Assembly: GCA_965229765.1 (NCBI GenBank)
Contig: CBDDJT010000004.1
Location: 434,001-498,000, forward strand
Origin: ASV31 sp965229765
Lineage (GTDB): Bacteria; Pseudomonadota; Alphaproteobacteria; Rhodobacterales; Rhodobacteraceae
Reading direction: 5' to 3'
DNA: 64,000 nucleotides
Below the pieces are notes generated by a model. It was not told the DNA's origin. It saw only the letters and a list, made by a program, of their open reading frames with translations, and searched no databases. How positions within the stretch are numbered: the stretch's first letter is position 1; the number at the start of each line of letters is the position of its first letter. Shown in pieces: positions 15,815-23,002 of the stretch. Both the position numbers and the translations under genes were made by a program.

Positions 15815-16699
15815 TCAGGCACGCGGCGCCAGAACGAAATCGAACTCTACCTTGTAGAATGGCCCGTCAAAGCCAAGCTCGCGTGCGCGTTCGGAATCCT
15901 CGACGCGGACAAATTCTGCGATCAGGCTTTCCTTCACGCCGAACACGGCGTCCGAGTCGATATAGGGATCGTCGGGGTCGAAGATGTGTGTCGTCAGCGT
16001 GTCGAAGCCCTCGGCGCTGACGATGTAGTGCAAATGCGCCGGACGGTTCGGGTGCCGTCCAAGACGACGCAGAAGTTCACCCACGGGGCCGTCATCGGGG
16101 ATCGAGTAATGCTTGGGTCGCACGCCGCGAAACCAGTAGGTTCCATCCGCGCCGGTCACGAAGACGCCGCGCAGGTTGAAATCCGGCTGAATTCCCTTTT
16201 GCTGGACGTCGTAGAAGCCTTCGTCGTTGGCCTGCCACACGTCGATCCGGGCACCCGCAACCGGGTTTCCGTGCACGTCGAGGATCCGCCCGCGCACAAC
16301 CATGTCATGGCCTTTCCGGTCCAGGCAGATGTTGGCGCCCATCGGATACTCTGGCGCACCGCCGATGTGAAAGGGCCCCAGCACGGTGTTTTCCGAAGCG
16401 CCGGACGGGCGCCTTGAGTTGACGGCATCGACCAGCATCGAGACACCAAGGACATCGGACAGAAGGATGAACTCCTGCCGCCAGTCGTCGCAGGTGTGGC
16501 CCGTCCTCGTCAGGAACGTGATGGCCTCGAACCACTCTTCCTGCGTCGGTTCGATTTCCTTTACCGCCTCGTGCAGCTTGCGGATGATGACCTCCATCAC
16601 GTCCCGCAACCGCTCATCCGCGGCGTTCCGGTTGCGGCCAGCCACGACAGCCGCAGAGTTCTCTTCCGTGAAGTAGCCGGTTTCGTGCGCTTCGATCAT
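15815..16699 (-). CDS. Intradiol ring-cleavage dioxygenase, hydroxyquinol 1,2-dioxygenase-like
   Basis: Non-haem Fe(III) dioxygenase of 294 residues that opens an aromatic ring between two hydroxyls. An N-terminal helical domain (about 25-105) holds DDWRQEFILLSDVLGVSMLVDAVN in pieces typical of hydroxyquinol enzymes. The catalytic beta domain shows the four iron ligands Tyr163, Tyr198, His222 and His224, with Arg219 nearby (NRPAHLHY). ATG 16699 has AAGGA eleven bases upstream, and the longer frame has none. It is transcribed alone, divergent from GntR copy B. A maleylacetate reductase or cycloisomerase, the usual next step, is not in the window. Confidence 0.88.
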   Translation of the reverse strand: MIEAHETGYFTEENSAAVVAGRNRNAADERLRDVMEVIIRKLHEAVKEIEPTQEEWFEAITFLTRTGHTCDDWRQEFILLSDVLGVSMLVDAVNSRRPSGASENTVLGPFHIGGAPEYPMGANICLDRKGHDMVVRGRILDVHGNPVAGARIDVWQANDEGFYDVQQKGIQPDFNLRGVFVTGADGTYWFRGVRPKHYSIPDDGPVGELLRRLGRHPNRPAHLHYIVSAEGFDTLTTHIFDPDDPYIDSDAVFGVKESLIAEFVRVEDSERARELGFDGPFYKVEFDFVLAPRA

Positions 16700-16814
16700 C
16701 CGATGGTGTCCTTTGCTTGCAGATCGGCATCCGCTGTTGGTGCTGGTGCTGGCGGGGCCGGGCATTTGCGGTCGCTGGCCGTGCCCGGCCTTTCGCATCC
16801 CATGTGGGCCCGTG

Positions 16815-16842
16815 ATTCTATTTTGAATTCATATTGACCAAA
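16815..16842 (-). promoter_or_regulatory. Promoter of the dioxygenase gene
   Basis: On the minus strand TTTGGT, 16 bases, TAGAAT. The -35 box overlaps the inverted repeat at 16831-16845. Confidence 0.55.
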
Positions 16843-16845
16843 TAT
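16831..16845. promoter_or_regulatory. Operator-like inverted repeat shared by both promoters
   Basis: ATATT-N5-AATAT. It covers the -35 boxes of both the dioxygenase promoter and the regulator promoter, so one bound protein could shut both. It differs completely from the GGGATCCC palindromes of GntR copy A. Confidence 0.55.
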
Positions 16846-16862
16846 GTGCCCATGAGTAGCAT
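16834..16862 (+). promoter_or_regulatory. Promoter of GntR regulator copy B
   Basis: TTGACC, 17 bases, TAGCAT, with the gene start at 16894. Confidence 0.55.
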
Positions 16863-16893
16863 AATGGCCAAGTAATGGATTCATTTCGGGATC

Positions 16894-17610
16894 ATGATGG
16901 CCGCAGCAGAAGAAAAAACGCTGGCTCAGTTGCGGCAGTTGATCATCGACGGGCTGCTTCCCGCCGGAGAGCGGCTTTCAGAGGTCAGCGTTGCCGATAT
17001 GCTGGGCGTTTCCCGCACCCCCGCAAAGTTCGCGCTGACCCGGCTGGAGGCGACGGGCCTGATCCGAAAGCTACCGGGCCGCGGCTACGAGGTACGCAAG
17101 GTTTGCCTCAAGGAACTTGAAAAGGTGATCGCCGTTCGGGGCGTTCTTGAAGGCGCGGCGGCTGCTGCCATGGCCCGGTCCGGCATGACCCCTGACGCGT
17201 CAGAGGCACTGGAGCGATCGACAACGATGTCGGACGCCGTGGTGCGCAAGCCGACGATCACGATGGACGACATCGGCCTTTATCAGCAGGCCAACACGCT
17301 GTTTCACGAAACGATCATGCAGGCCTGCGGCAATGACTATGTCGCGCTTTGCTTCGAGCCGATCCGCCACCTGCCGCTTGCCGCCCTTGGAACGCATGTT
17401 CCCAATCCCGATCTTCTGGACCGCGAGCGCCTGCGCATGTCGGTCGGCCATGCCCAGCACGTCATCGTCGCCAATGCCATTCGCGACGGCGATGCGATGC
17501 GCGCTGGATCGGTGATGCAGGAACATTCCAATGCGACGCTCGACTATGCCCGGCTGTTCGTCGGGACCCGCGACCGGGAACACTTGCCGGTTCTCCTGCG
17601 GACCATGTGA
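16894..17610 (+). CDS. GntR-family transcriptional regulator (FCD type), copy B
   Basis: Regulator of 238 residues with a winged helix at about 5-70 (RLSEVSVADMLGVSRTPAKFAL, wing PGRGYEVR) and an FCD domain. The ligand domain repeats the signatures of copy A: AVRGVLEG, LFHETIMQACGNDYV, HLPL, SVGHAQHVIV, AIRDGD and MQEHSN. The DNA-reading helix differs, fitting a different operator. It probably controls the divergent dioxygenase gene and its own operon with the NTF2-like gene 41 bases downstream. Start is ATG 16894 with a second ATG three bases later. The ribosome site is weak (GGGATC). Confidence 0.9.
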   Translation: MMAAAEEKTLAQLRQLIIDGLLPAGERLSEVSVADMLGVSRTPAKFALTRLEATGLIRKLPGRGYEVRKVCLKELEKVIAVRGVLEGAAAAAMARSGMTPDASEALERSTTMSDAVVRKPTITMDDIGLYQQANTLFHETIMQACGNDYVALCFEPIRHLPLAALGTHVPNPDLLDRERLRMSVGHAQHVIVANAIRDGDAMRAGSVMQEHSNATLDYARLFVGTRDREHLPVLLRTM

Positions 17611-17651
17611 TGCGCGCGCCAACGCACCCGACCCACCAGAAAGGAAGACCG

Positions 17652-18275
17652 ATGGACGAACTGCTGCTCGACAAGCTTGCCCTGCGCGAACTGATCGACA
17701 ACTGGGCGATCTGGCGCGATGCAGGATTCTGGGAGAAGTTCCGAACGGTCTGGCACGACGACGGACGCATGATGGCGACCTGGACCCAGGGCACCGCCGA
17801 CGAATTCATCGAGATGAACAAGCAGGGTTGGGCCCGCGGGGTGTCCATCCTGCACTTTCTGGGCGGATTCGCCTGCGACATCGCCGGGGATCGCGCGGTG
17901 ACGCAAACCAAGATGACGATTTCGCAGCGGGGCGAGGTGCACGGCGTGCTTGTGGATGTCGTGTGTACCGGCCGTTTCTATGACTTCCTTGAAAAACGGG
18001 ACGGGACATGGGGCATGTGCCTGCGCCAGCCGATTTATGAAAAGGACAGGATGGACCCGGTGTCGCCCGGTGCGACGGTAGCGCTGGATGACGACGTGCT
18101 GTCACAATATCCGGCGGGTTACCGACACCTTGCCTACCTGCAATCGGCCGTTGGTTATCCGGTGAAAAAGGACATGCCGGGCCTGAAGGGCCCAGAAGTC
18201 GAAGCGCTTTATGCCACAGGAAAGACCTGGCTGGCCGGCAGGCCGATTGCCTGGTCTGGCAACACCTGGGGCTAG
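17652..18275 (+). CDS. SnoaL/NTF2-like protein
   Basis: A 207-residue cytoplasmic protein whose first 140 residues fit the SnoaL_4 type of NTF2 fold. LRELIDNWAIWRDAGFWEKF carries an Asp in helix 1, and SILHFLGG carries a His, the pair used as acid-base residues in related dehydratases and dehydrochlorinases. After the fold comes a tail of about 60 residues (DMPGLKGPEVEALYATGKTW). ATG 17652 follows AAAGGAAG. It sits in an operon behind GntR copy B, so it probably acts on a pathway intermediate, as an isomerase, dehydratase or binding protein. The reaction is unknown. Confidence 0.75.
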   Translation: MDELLLDKLALRELIDNWAIWRDAGFWEKFRTVWHDDGRMMATWTQGTADEFIEMNKQGWARGVSILHFLGGFACDIAGDRAVTQTKMTISQRGEVHGVLVDVVCTGRFYDFLEKRDGTWGMCLRQPIYEKDRMDPVSPGATVALDDDVLSQYPAGYRHLAYLQSAVGYPVKKDMPGLKGPEVEALYATGKTWLAGRPIAWSGNTWG

Positions 18276-18342
18276 GAGGCTGGTCCGTTCACGGCTCCGC
18301 GGGCCGCGCATCTGGGTTCCGGATCCTAGGGCGTGAACGAAA

Positions 18343-18366
18343 CGGGCCGCCCAGGCAGGCGGCCCG
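18343..18366. terminator. Bidirectional hairpin between convergent genes
   Basis: CGGGCCGCC and GGCGGCCCG form a perfect 9-bp stem around CAGGCA, between the stop codons of the SnoaL-like gene on the plus strand and the Tat-exported one on the minus strand. There is no T-run. Confidence 0.55.
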
Positions 18367-18381
18367 CATGTTCGGCCCGTG

Positions 18382-18873
18382 TCAGCCGTGATAGGCCCGG
18401 CTGACGGCAAAGCTGTCTTCGAACCAATGCCAGAGAACAACCTGACCATCCCGCACCTTGGCACGCAGGGCGAACGTGAACTCACCCGTTTCCTTGCCGG
18501 TACGAGTCGCAACGGCATTCATCTTGCCGAACACCGCAACGGTATCGCCTGACGCGAAAGCGTCGGTGTTTTCCCAAAGCGTGGTCTGCAGGTTCGTTGA
18601 AAAGATGCCGAGAAAGCCAAAGATCGGCTCTTTGCCCGCGGTCTCTCCGATCCAGGGCAGCGTCACGTCGCCTTCGTTGTGCCAGACCATGTCGTCGGCC
18701 ATCAACGCCGACATCGACTCCATGTCGCCGCCACCCATCGCCCCCATGAAGGCCATGACGGTTTCGAGGCTTGCCTTGCTTGCATCATCCATTGGTTGTG
18801 CTCCTGCGATAGTCCCAAGGCTCATCGCAAGCGATGTTCCAAGAGTGGTTTTCAGAAAGGTTCTGCGTTTCAT
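18382..18873 (-). CDS. Exported SnoaL/NTF2-like protein with twin-arginine signal
   Basis: A 163-residue protein. The N-terminus MKRRTFLKTTLGTSLAMSLG has RRTFLK, a twin-arginine export motif, and a likely cleavage near IAGA. The mature domain has the NTF2 fold with MADDMVWHNEGDVTLPWIGETAGKE in pieces and a C-terminal VLWHWFEDSFAV. ATG 18873 was preferred over a longer frame because it begins the signal. It lies about 50 bases downstream of the two-domain relative on the same strand. It may bind a small polar or aromatic compound in the periplasm. No enzyme activity can be stated. Confidence 0.75.
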   Translation of the reverse strand: MKRRTFLKTTLGTSLAMSLGTIAGAQPMDDASKASLETVMAFMGAMGGGDMESMSALMADDMVWHNEGDVTLPWIGETAGKEPIFGFLGIFSTNLQTTLWENTDAFASGDTVAVFGKMNAVATRTGKETGEFTFALRAKVRDGQVVLWHWFEDSFAVSRAYHG

Positions 18874-18925
18874 GTGAAAGGTCCTGTTCTTAGCCCCGAA
18901 CCGGCGGATCCGGGGCCCGTTCGGA

Positions 18926-19768
18926 TCAAAACTTGCCGGCTTCGTTGTGGGGCGCATCCGGGCCAGGCATCGGGGCGATGATGTCCCAATGCTCGACAAT
19001 CAGGCCGTCCGAGAGCCGGAAGAGATCGTAGAAGGCCTGCGGCTGACCGGCAAAGCTGCCCTCTGACAGGGTCAGGACGAAATTTCCTTCGCCAATCACC
19101 TTGTGCACCTTGGCGTATTCCATCGAGAGGCCCTGTTTGGCCATCTCGGCCATGAAGGCGCCGAACCCCTCAAGCCCGTCCGCAACCATCGGGTTGTGCT
19201 GGATGTAGGTGACGGGGCTGATGTAGTCGGTGATGTTGATCTCGGCGTGTTCGATCATGCCTTTCGTGAGGAACTCCAGGATCCTGGCCTTGTTCGCTTC
19301 GGTCTTGTCCAGGTCCGTGATCTCGGTCTCGCCGTCCGTCTGGCTGCGGCCCGAAGGGTTCAGGGGCTGTTCTTCGATCAGGTTGTCCCAGTGCTCGACG
19401 ATCATGCCGTCCTCTATCCGGAACACGTCGAACGCGATCATCGCCTTCGGCCCGAAACCTTCATAGCGGCCATGGACGGCCACCAGATCGCCATCGGCGA
19501 TGACACGCACGAAATCGGCATTGAAGGTGCCGCTTGCCGCCAGCTGGGCGATCAGGTCCTTTAGCCCCTGCGCCCCGTTGGGCACGTCGGGATTGTGCTG
19601 GATATAGCCGGGCGCAAAGTACCGATCGACAGCGTCGGCATTTCCCGCACCCAGGGTCGAGGTCAGCGCCTCGATGGTAAACGCCTTGTTGCTGGCAGTA
19701 TCCGCGATTGCGGAAAGGGGAAGGCTGGCAGCGACAATGGCGCCGGCAACCAATGACTTGATGGTCAT
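18926..19768 (-). CDS. Exported protein with two SnoaL/NTF2-like domains
   Basis: A 280-residue protein with a Sec signal ending SAIA before DTAS. Two NTF2-like repeats follow. Repeat 1 (about 30-135) contains YIQHNPDVPNGAQGLKDLI and FRIEDGMIVEHWD. Repeat 2 (about 160-270) contains YIQHNPMVADGLEGFGAFM and FRLSDGLIVEHWD. The matching IQHNP and IVEHWD motifs show an internal duplication. This family occurs as predicted SnoaL-like ester cyclases of unknown substrate. It is followed by the Tat-exported relative and preceded by a DUF2218 gene on the same strand. Confidence 0.8.
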   Translation of the reverse strand: MTIKSLVAGAIVAASLPLSAIADTASNKAFTIEALTSTLGAGNADAVDRYFAPGYIQHNPDVPNGAQGLKDLIAQLAASGTFNADFVRVIADGDLVAVHGRYEGFGPKAMIAFDVFRIEDGMIVEHWDNLIEEQPLNPSGRSQTDGETEITDLDKTEANKARILEFLTKGMIEHAEINITDYISPVTYIQHNPMVADGLEGFGAFMAEMAKQGLSMEYAKVHKVIGEGNFVLTLSEGSFAGQPQAFYDLFRLSDGLIVEHWDIIAPMPGPDAPHNEAGKF

Positions 19769-19851
19769 GAGAGTCTCCTAGGTTGAGGGGTTTGGGGTTG
19801 AAGTTCTCGGGTGGTCGGGTTCCGGGACCTGCGCCCGCGCAAGGAGCCGCG

Positions 19852-20130
19852 TCAGGCGGACCAGCGCAGGCTGGGATCTTCGCGAAAGGCAAAACGTTCG
19901 AGATGGCTGCCGACGACCTGCTTGACCTTGTCGAGGTCCTCTTGCGTCGGGGCAGAAGCGGTCAGGGTCAGGTCGGCATCGGTTGCTGCGAGGTCACAGC
20001 GGCCAAAGGGAAATCCGATCCATCCAGCACCAGCGTCCAGACCCGTCGGGACTTTGTGGCCAAAGTGCTTGCACAACGTTCCAAGGTACCGATTGGCGTT
20101 CTGTGTCGGGAAGACCGATCTTGCGTTCAT
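19852..20130 (-). CDS. DUF2218 protein
   Basis: A 92-residue cytoplasmic protein. The core NANRYLGTLCKHFGHKVP near the N-terminus and the ending VGSHLERFAFREDPSLRW are the DUF2218 signature. Members often lie next to siderophore or iron-uptake genes or regulators, but their function is not established. ATG 20130 has a clear AAGGAGCGACCCC ribosome site. It is divergent from the LysR gene, which probably regulates it, since LysR proteins often control the facing gene. Confidence 0.8.
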   Translation of the reverse strand: MNARSVFPTQNANRYLGTLCKHFGHKVPTGLDAGAGWIGFPFGRCDLAATDADLTLTASAPTQEDLDKVKQVVGSHLERFAFREDPSLRWSA

Positions 20131-20225
20131 GGGGTCGCTCCTTGTTGCTGGAGCAATACCTATTGACGTCTGTTTGATTTGATTATCGGATGATTGCTGA
20201 AGAGATACTTCCGCATTGCAGAACA
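20131..20225. promoter_or_regulatory. Divergent DUF2218/LysR intergenic region
   Basis: A 95-base AT-rich stretch containing TTGACG (about 20163-20168) and GATTTGATTATC. A classical T-N11-A LysR box cannot be assigned with confidence. Confidence 0.35.
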
Positions 20226-21110
20226 ATGATCGATCACCTCAGACACATGGCCATTTTCGCCCGCGTCGTTGACGAGGGATCGTTTCGCGCGGCGGCAAAG
20301 GACATCGGGCTTGCACCATCGCGCGTCAGCCAGACGATTTCGGATCTGGAGGCATTCCTGGGGGTCACCCTTCTTTACCGGACCACCCGGCGTCTGGCGC
20401 TGACCAACGAGGGCCGGATCCTGTACACCCGCGTTGCGGACATGGTGCGCAGCGCCGAATCCGGGCTGAACGAGCTGAACGCGCTGTCACTGGACCCTGT
20501 CGGCGCGCTTCGCATTTCGGTTCCGGCGTTCCTGTCCTCGTCGGGTCTGTCCACGGCGATTGCAGAATTCGTGCGCCAGCATCCGAATGTCGCCTTGTCC
20601 GTTTCCTATACGGATCATCCGACCCGTCTTCTGGAAGACGGGTTCGACCTCAACATTCGCGCGGGCTGGCTGGACGACAGCTCGATGATGTCGCGCAAAC
20701 TGGGCGAAGGCGCGCGGGTCGTCGTCGCCGGCACAGAGTACGCCAGGCACCGTGCGCAACCCAAGGTCCCGACCGACCTGGAAGACTGGGATTGGATTCG
20801 CTATCGCCACCGCGCCGACACGACCGAGTTCATCTCGGCGGGCGGCAAGGTACAGAAGGTCACCGGAAAGGCGCAGCTGGAAGTCGATAGCGTGGATGCG
20901 CTTTATCACTTCGCCACATGCAACCTCGGAGCGACCATCCTTCCGATGCACCTTGCCGAACGGGGCGAGTCGGCGGGCAGGCTTGTGCGGCTTTTGCCGG
21001 ATTGGGCGCTGCGACCCCTTGGGATCTATGCCGTCTGGCCCGACACATCGCGCCGGGAAAACCTGACCCTGATCCTCGTGCGCTTCCTTGCGGAGAATGT
21101 CGATTGCTAG
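20226..21110 (+). CDS. LysR-family transcriptional regulator
   Basis: A 294-residue regulator. The N-terminal helix-turn-helix has MAIFARVVDEGSFRAAAKDI and LAPSRVSQTISDLEAFLGV. The substrate domain starts near residue 90 with DPVGALRISVPAFLSS. The wording is that of the CrgA/DmlR branch. ATG 20226 starts the usual MIDHLRHM, and an in-frame ATG at 20190 is possible but neither has a good ribosome site. It faces the DUF2218 gene and converges on rlmJ with a four-base overlap of stop codons. Confidence 0.88.
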   Translation: MIDHLRHMAIFARVVDEGSFRAAAKDIGLAPSRVSQTISDLEAFLGVTLLYRTTRRLALTNEGRILYTRVADMVRSAESGLNELNALSLDPVGALRISVPAFLSSSGLSTAIAEFVRQHPNVALSVSYTDHPTRLLEDGFDLNIRAGWLDDSSMMSRKLGEGARVVVAGTEYARHRAQPKVPTDLEDWDWIRYRHRADTTEFISAGGKVQKVTGKAQLEVDSVDALYHFATCNLGATILPMHLAERGESAGRLVRLLPDWALRPLGIYAVWPDTSRRENLTLILVRFLAENVDC

Positions 21111-21889
21111 GCGGACGGCCCCAGCGCGGCAAAGCGCGCGGCAAGATCTGCCGCTGCGTCCGTCAGCCCGAACGGCGGATTTGCGATCCACATGCCGCTG
21201 CCGATCAGTCCGTGGCCCGGCCGCACGGGCGGAAAGCGCACCTCGCTTGACAACGCCTCGGGGTCAAGAGAGCGCAGACGGTCCGCCAACGGCCGGTCCG
21301 CCCCGCTTCGGAGGATAGGATACCAGACCGCCAGCACACCGACCGGCCATTTCCGCCGCAGCTTCTGCACCAGGTCGGGAATGGTGCTGAACTCTGTCTT
21401 GACCTCGTAGGACGGGTCGATCAGCACCATGCCCCGCCGCGGTTCCGGCGGCGCAATGGACAGGACCAGCGACGGGCCGTCCGCGGCGCGTATGTCGGCG
21501 CCGGGAAGGGCCTTGCGCAGCGCCGCGACCTCCTGTGGATGACGTTCGGCCAGAACGATCCTGTCCATCGGCCGGAGAAGCGTCGATGCAATGGCCGGCG
21601 ACCCCGGATAAGCCTTTGGCCCCGCGTGCCGCCTGGCCGCATCCAACGCCCGGGAAAAGGGATGAGCGGCCGCAAACCAGGGTGCCATGACCGCTATGCC
21701 TGCCGCGGCCTCGCCGGTCTTGCGGGCCTCGGGCGCATCAAGGTCATACAAGGCGCGCCCGGCATGGGTTTCCAGGTAGGTCAGGGGCTTGTCCTTGCGT
21801 GCCATGTACTCCAGCGCCACGGCCAGCAGCGCATGTTTGTGGACATCCGCCGCGTTCCCGGCGTGATAGGCATGTTGATAAGACAGCAT
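21107..21889 (-). CDS. rlmJ: 23S rRNA (adenine2030-N6)-methyltransferase RlmJ
   Basis: S-adenosylmethionine-dependent enzyme of 260 residues that methylates A2030 of 23S rRNA. The family N-terminus MLSYQHAYHAGNAADVHKH is intact. It is followed by YLETHAGRALYDLD (SAM site) and the catalytic LIDPSYEVKTEF, where the usual DPPY reads DPSY. Size is close to the Escherichia coli enzyme (280). The start has GGGCGGGA upstream. It stands alone on the minus strand, with no sign of local control. Confidence 0.9.
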   Translation of the reverse strand: MLSYQHAYHAGNAADVHKHALLAVALEYMARKDKPLTYLETHAGRALYDLDAPEARKTGEAAAGIAVMAPWFAAAHPFSRALDAARRHAGPKAYPGSPAIASTLLRPMDRIVLAERHPQEVAALRKALPGADIRAADGPSLVLSIAPPEPRRGMVLIDPSYEVKTEFSTIPDLVQKLRRKWPVGVLAVWYPILRSGADRPLADRLRSLDPEALSSEVRFPPVRPGHGLIGSGMWIANPPFGLTDAAADLAARFAALGPSA

Positions 21890-22110
21890 TCCCGCCCGAT
21901 ATCACCGAACCTGCCCCGGGCAAAGCATGGTGCGGCGGCGCCCCGCCAAGTCGGCACAACCGGCTCCGGCTGCCTCGACGCAGAGCCGAATTGCGTCTTC
22001 TCCGCCACCGTGCCACTTCATGGGAAGGCCAGCGCGGGGCCGCGTCGGCGCCCAGGTGCCGAATCGGCCCGGCAAGATGGCCACACGGCATAGACACGGG
22101 AGGACCAGAC

Positions 22111-22449
22111 ATGATCGTCGAACAGCGGACCTACGATTTCTACCCGGGGAAGATACCGGTCTTCTTCAAGGTCTACGAGGATACCGGCGCCCGAGAACTG
22201 CAAACCAGAACCCTTGGTCACATGGTGGGTTACTTCGTGTCCGAACTGGGTGCGCTGAACCAGACGGTGCACATGTGGGCCTATTCTTCGCTTGACGATC
22301 GCGCGGCGCGGCGGGCGGCACTCATGCAAGAGCCTGTATGGCAGGAGTTCCTGACGCAGGCCGCGCCCCTGATCCTGCGGCAGGAAAGCAAGATCCTTCT
22401 GCCTGCGCCATTCTCGCCGACGCCTTCGGGCCACGCCGACCCGCGATAG
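22111..22449 (+). CDS. NIPSNAP-family protein
   Basis: A 112-residue protein with the ferredoxin-like NIPSNAP fold: MIVEQRTYDFYPGKIPVFFK at the start, LGHMVGYFVSELGALNQ in the middle and HMWAYSSLDDRAARRA near the end. Family members form dimers, but their function in bacteria is not established. ATG 22111 follows GGGAGGACCAGAC, a strong ribosome site. The 221 bases upstream, between it and rlmJ, hold no recognisable gene. Confidence 0.85.
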   Translation: MIVEQRTYDFYPGKIPVFFKVYEDTGARELQTRTLGHMVGYFVSELGALNQTVHMWAYSSLDDRAARRAALMQEPVWQEFLTQAAPLILRQESKILLPAPFSPTPSGHADPR

Positions 22450-22534
22450 TCGGCCCCGGCTATTTCGACACCGGCCCGCGCGTGTTAGGGTCGTGCATCT
22501 GCACGTCTGCCGGAATCACACAAGGGACCGGAGC

Positions 22535-23002
22535 ATGCGCCGCGCATTCCTCATTCTGACGCATGGCATTGCCCTTGCCGTGGGCTTTGCCCTTGGGATC
22601 TACGCGCTACCGATCTTGACGGCCCCCAAGTCACCCGAGGCGGCCGAGCTTCAGGCCATGGCGCAGGATGCTGCCTTTACCGGCTCCTTTACCCGCGAAC
22701 TGCGCGGCAGCGATTTCCTGCATTGGGGCGAGGGCACGATCAGCCTGACCGCGACACAAATCGTTCACCAGGGACGGCTTGCGCCCGGACCCGACTACAA
22801 GCTGTACCTCGTGCCAGAGTTCGTCGAGCACGAGGAAGAGTTTCTTCCGCTCAAGGCAGCTTCGGTCCAGATCGGCGATGTCAAAAGTTTCGATGGTTTC
22901 ATCCTGGACATACCCCAGGACCTGGATCCGGCGGCCTACACCACCGTGTTGATCTGGTGCGAGGCGTTCGGAGAGTTCATCACTGCGGCGCGCTACCGCT
23001 AG
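22535..23002 (+). CDS. DM13-domain protein, membrane-anchored
   Basis: A 155-residue protein with an N-terminal hydrophobic segment (LTHGIALAVGFALGIYAL) that acts as signal or anchor. The outer DM13 domain has FTRELRGSDFLHWGEGTISL, GPDYKLYLVPEF and a C-terminal TVLIWCEAFGEFITAARY with its single conserved Cys. DM13 domains are proposed to take part in redox reactions at the cell surface. ATG 22535 follows AGGGACCGGAGC. It converges on the iron-sulfur protein gene with a four-base overlap of stops. Confidence 0.85.
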   Translation: MRRAFLILTHGIALAVGFALGIYALPILTAPKSPEAAELQAMAQDAAFTGSFTRELRGSDFLHWGEGTISLTATQIVHQGRLAPGPDYKLYLVPEFVEHEEEFLPLKAASVQIGDVKSFDGFILDIPQDLDPAAYTTVLIWCEAFGEFITAARYR

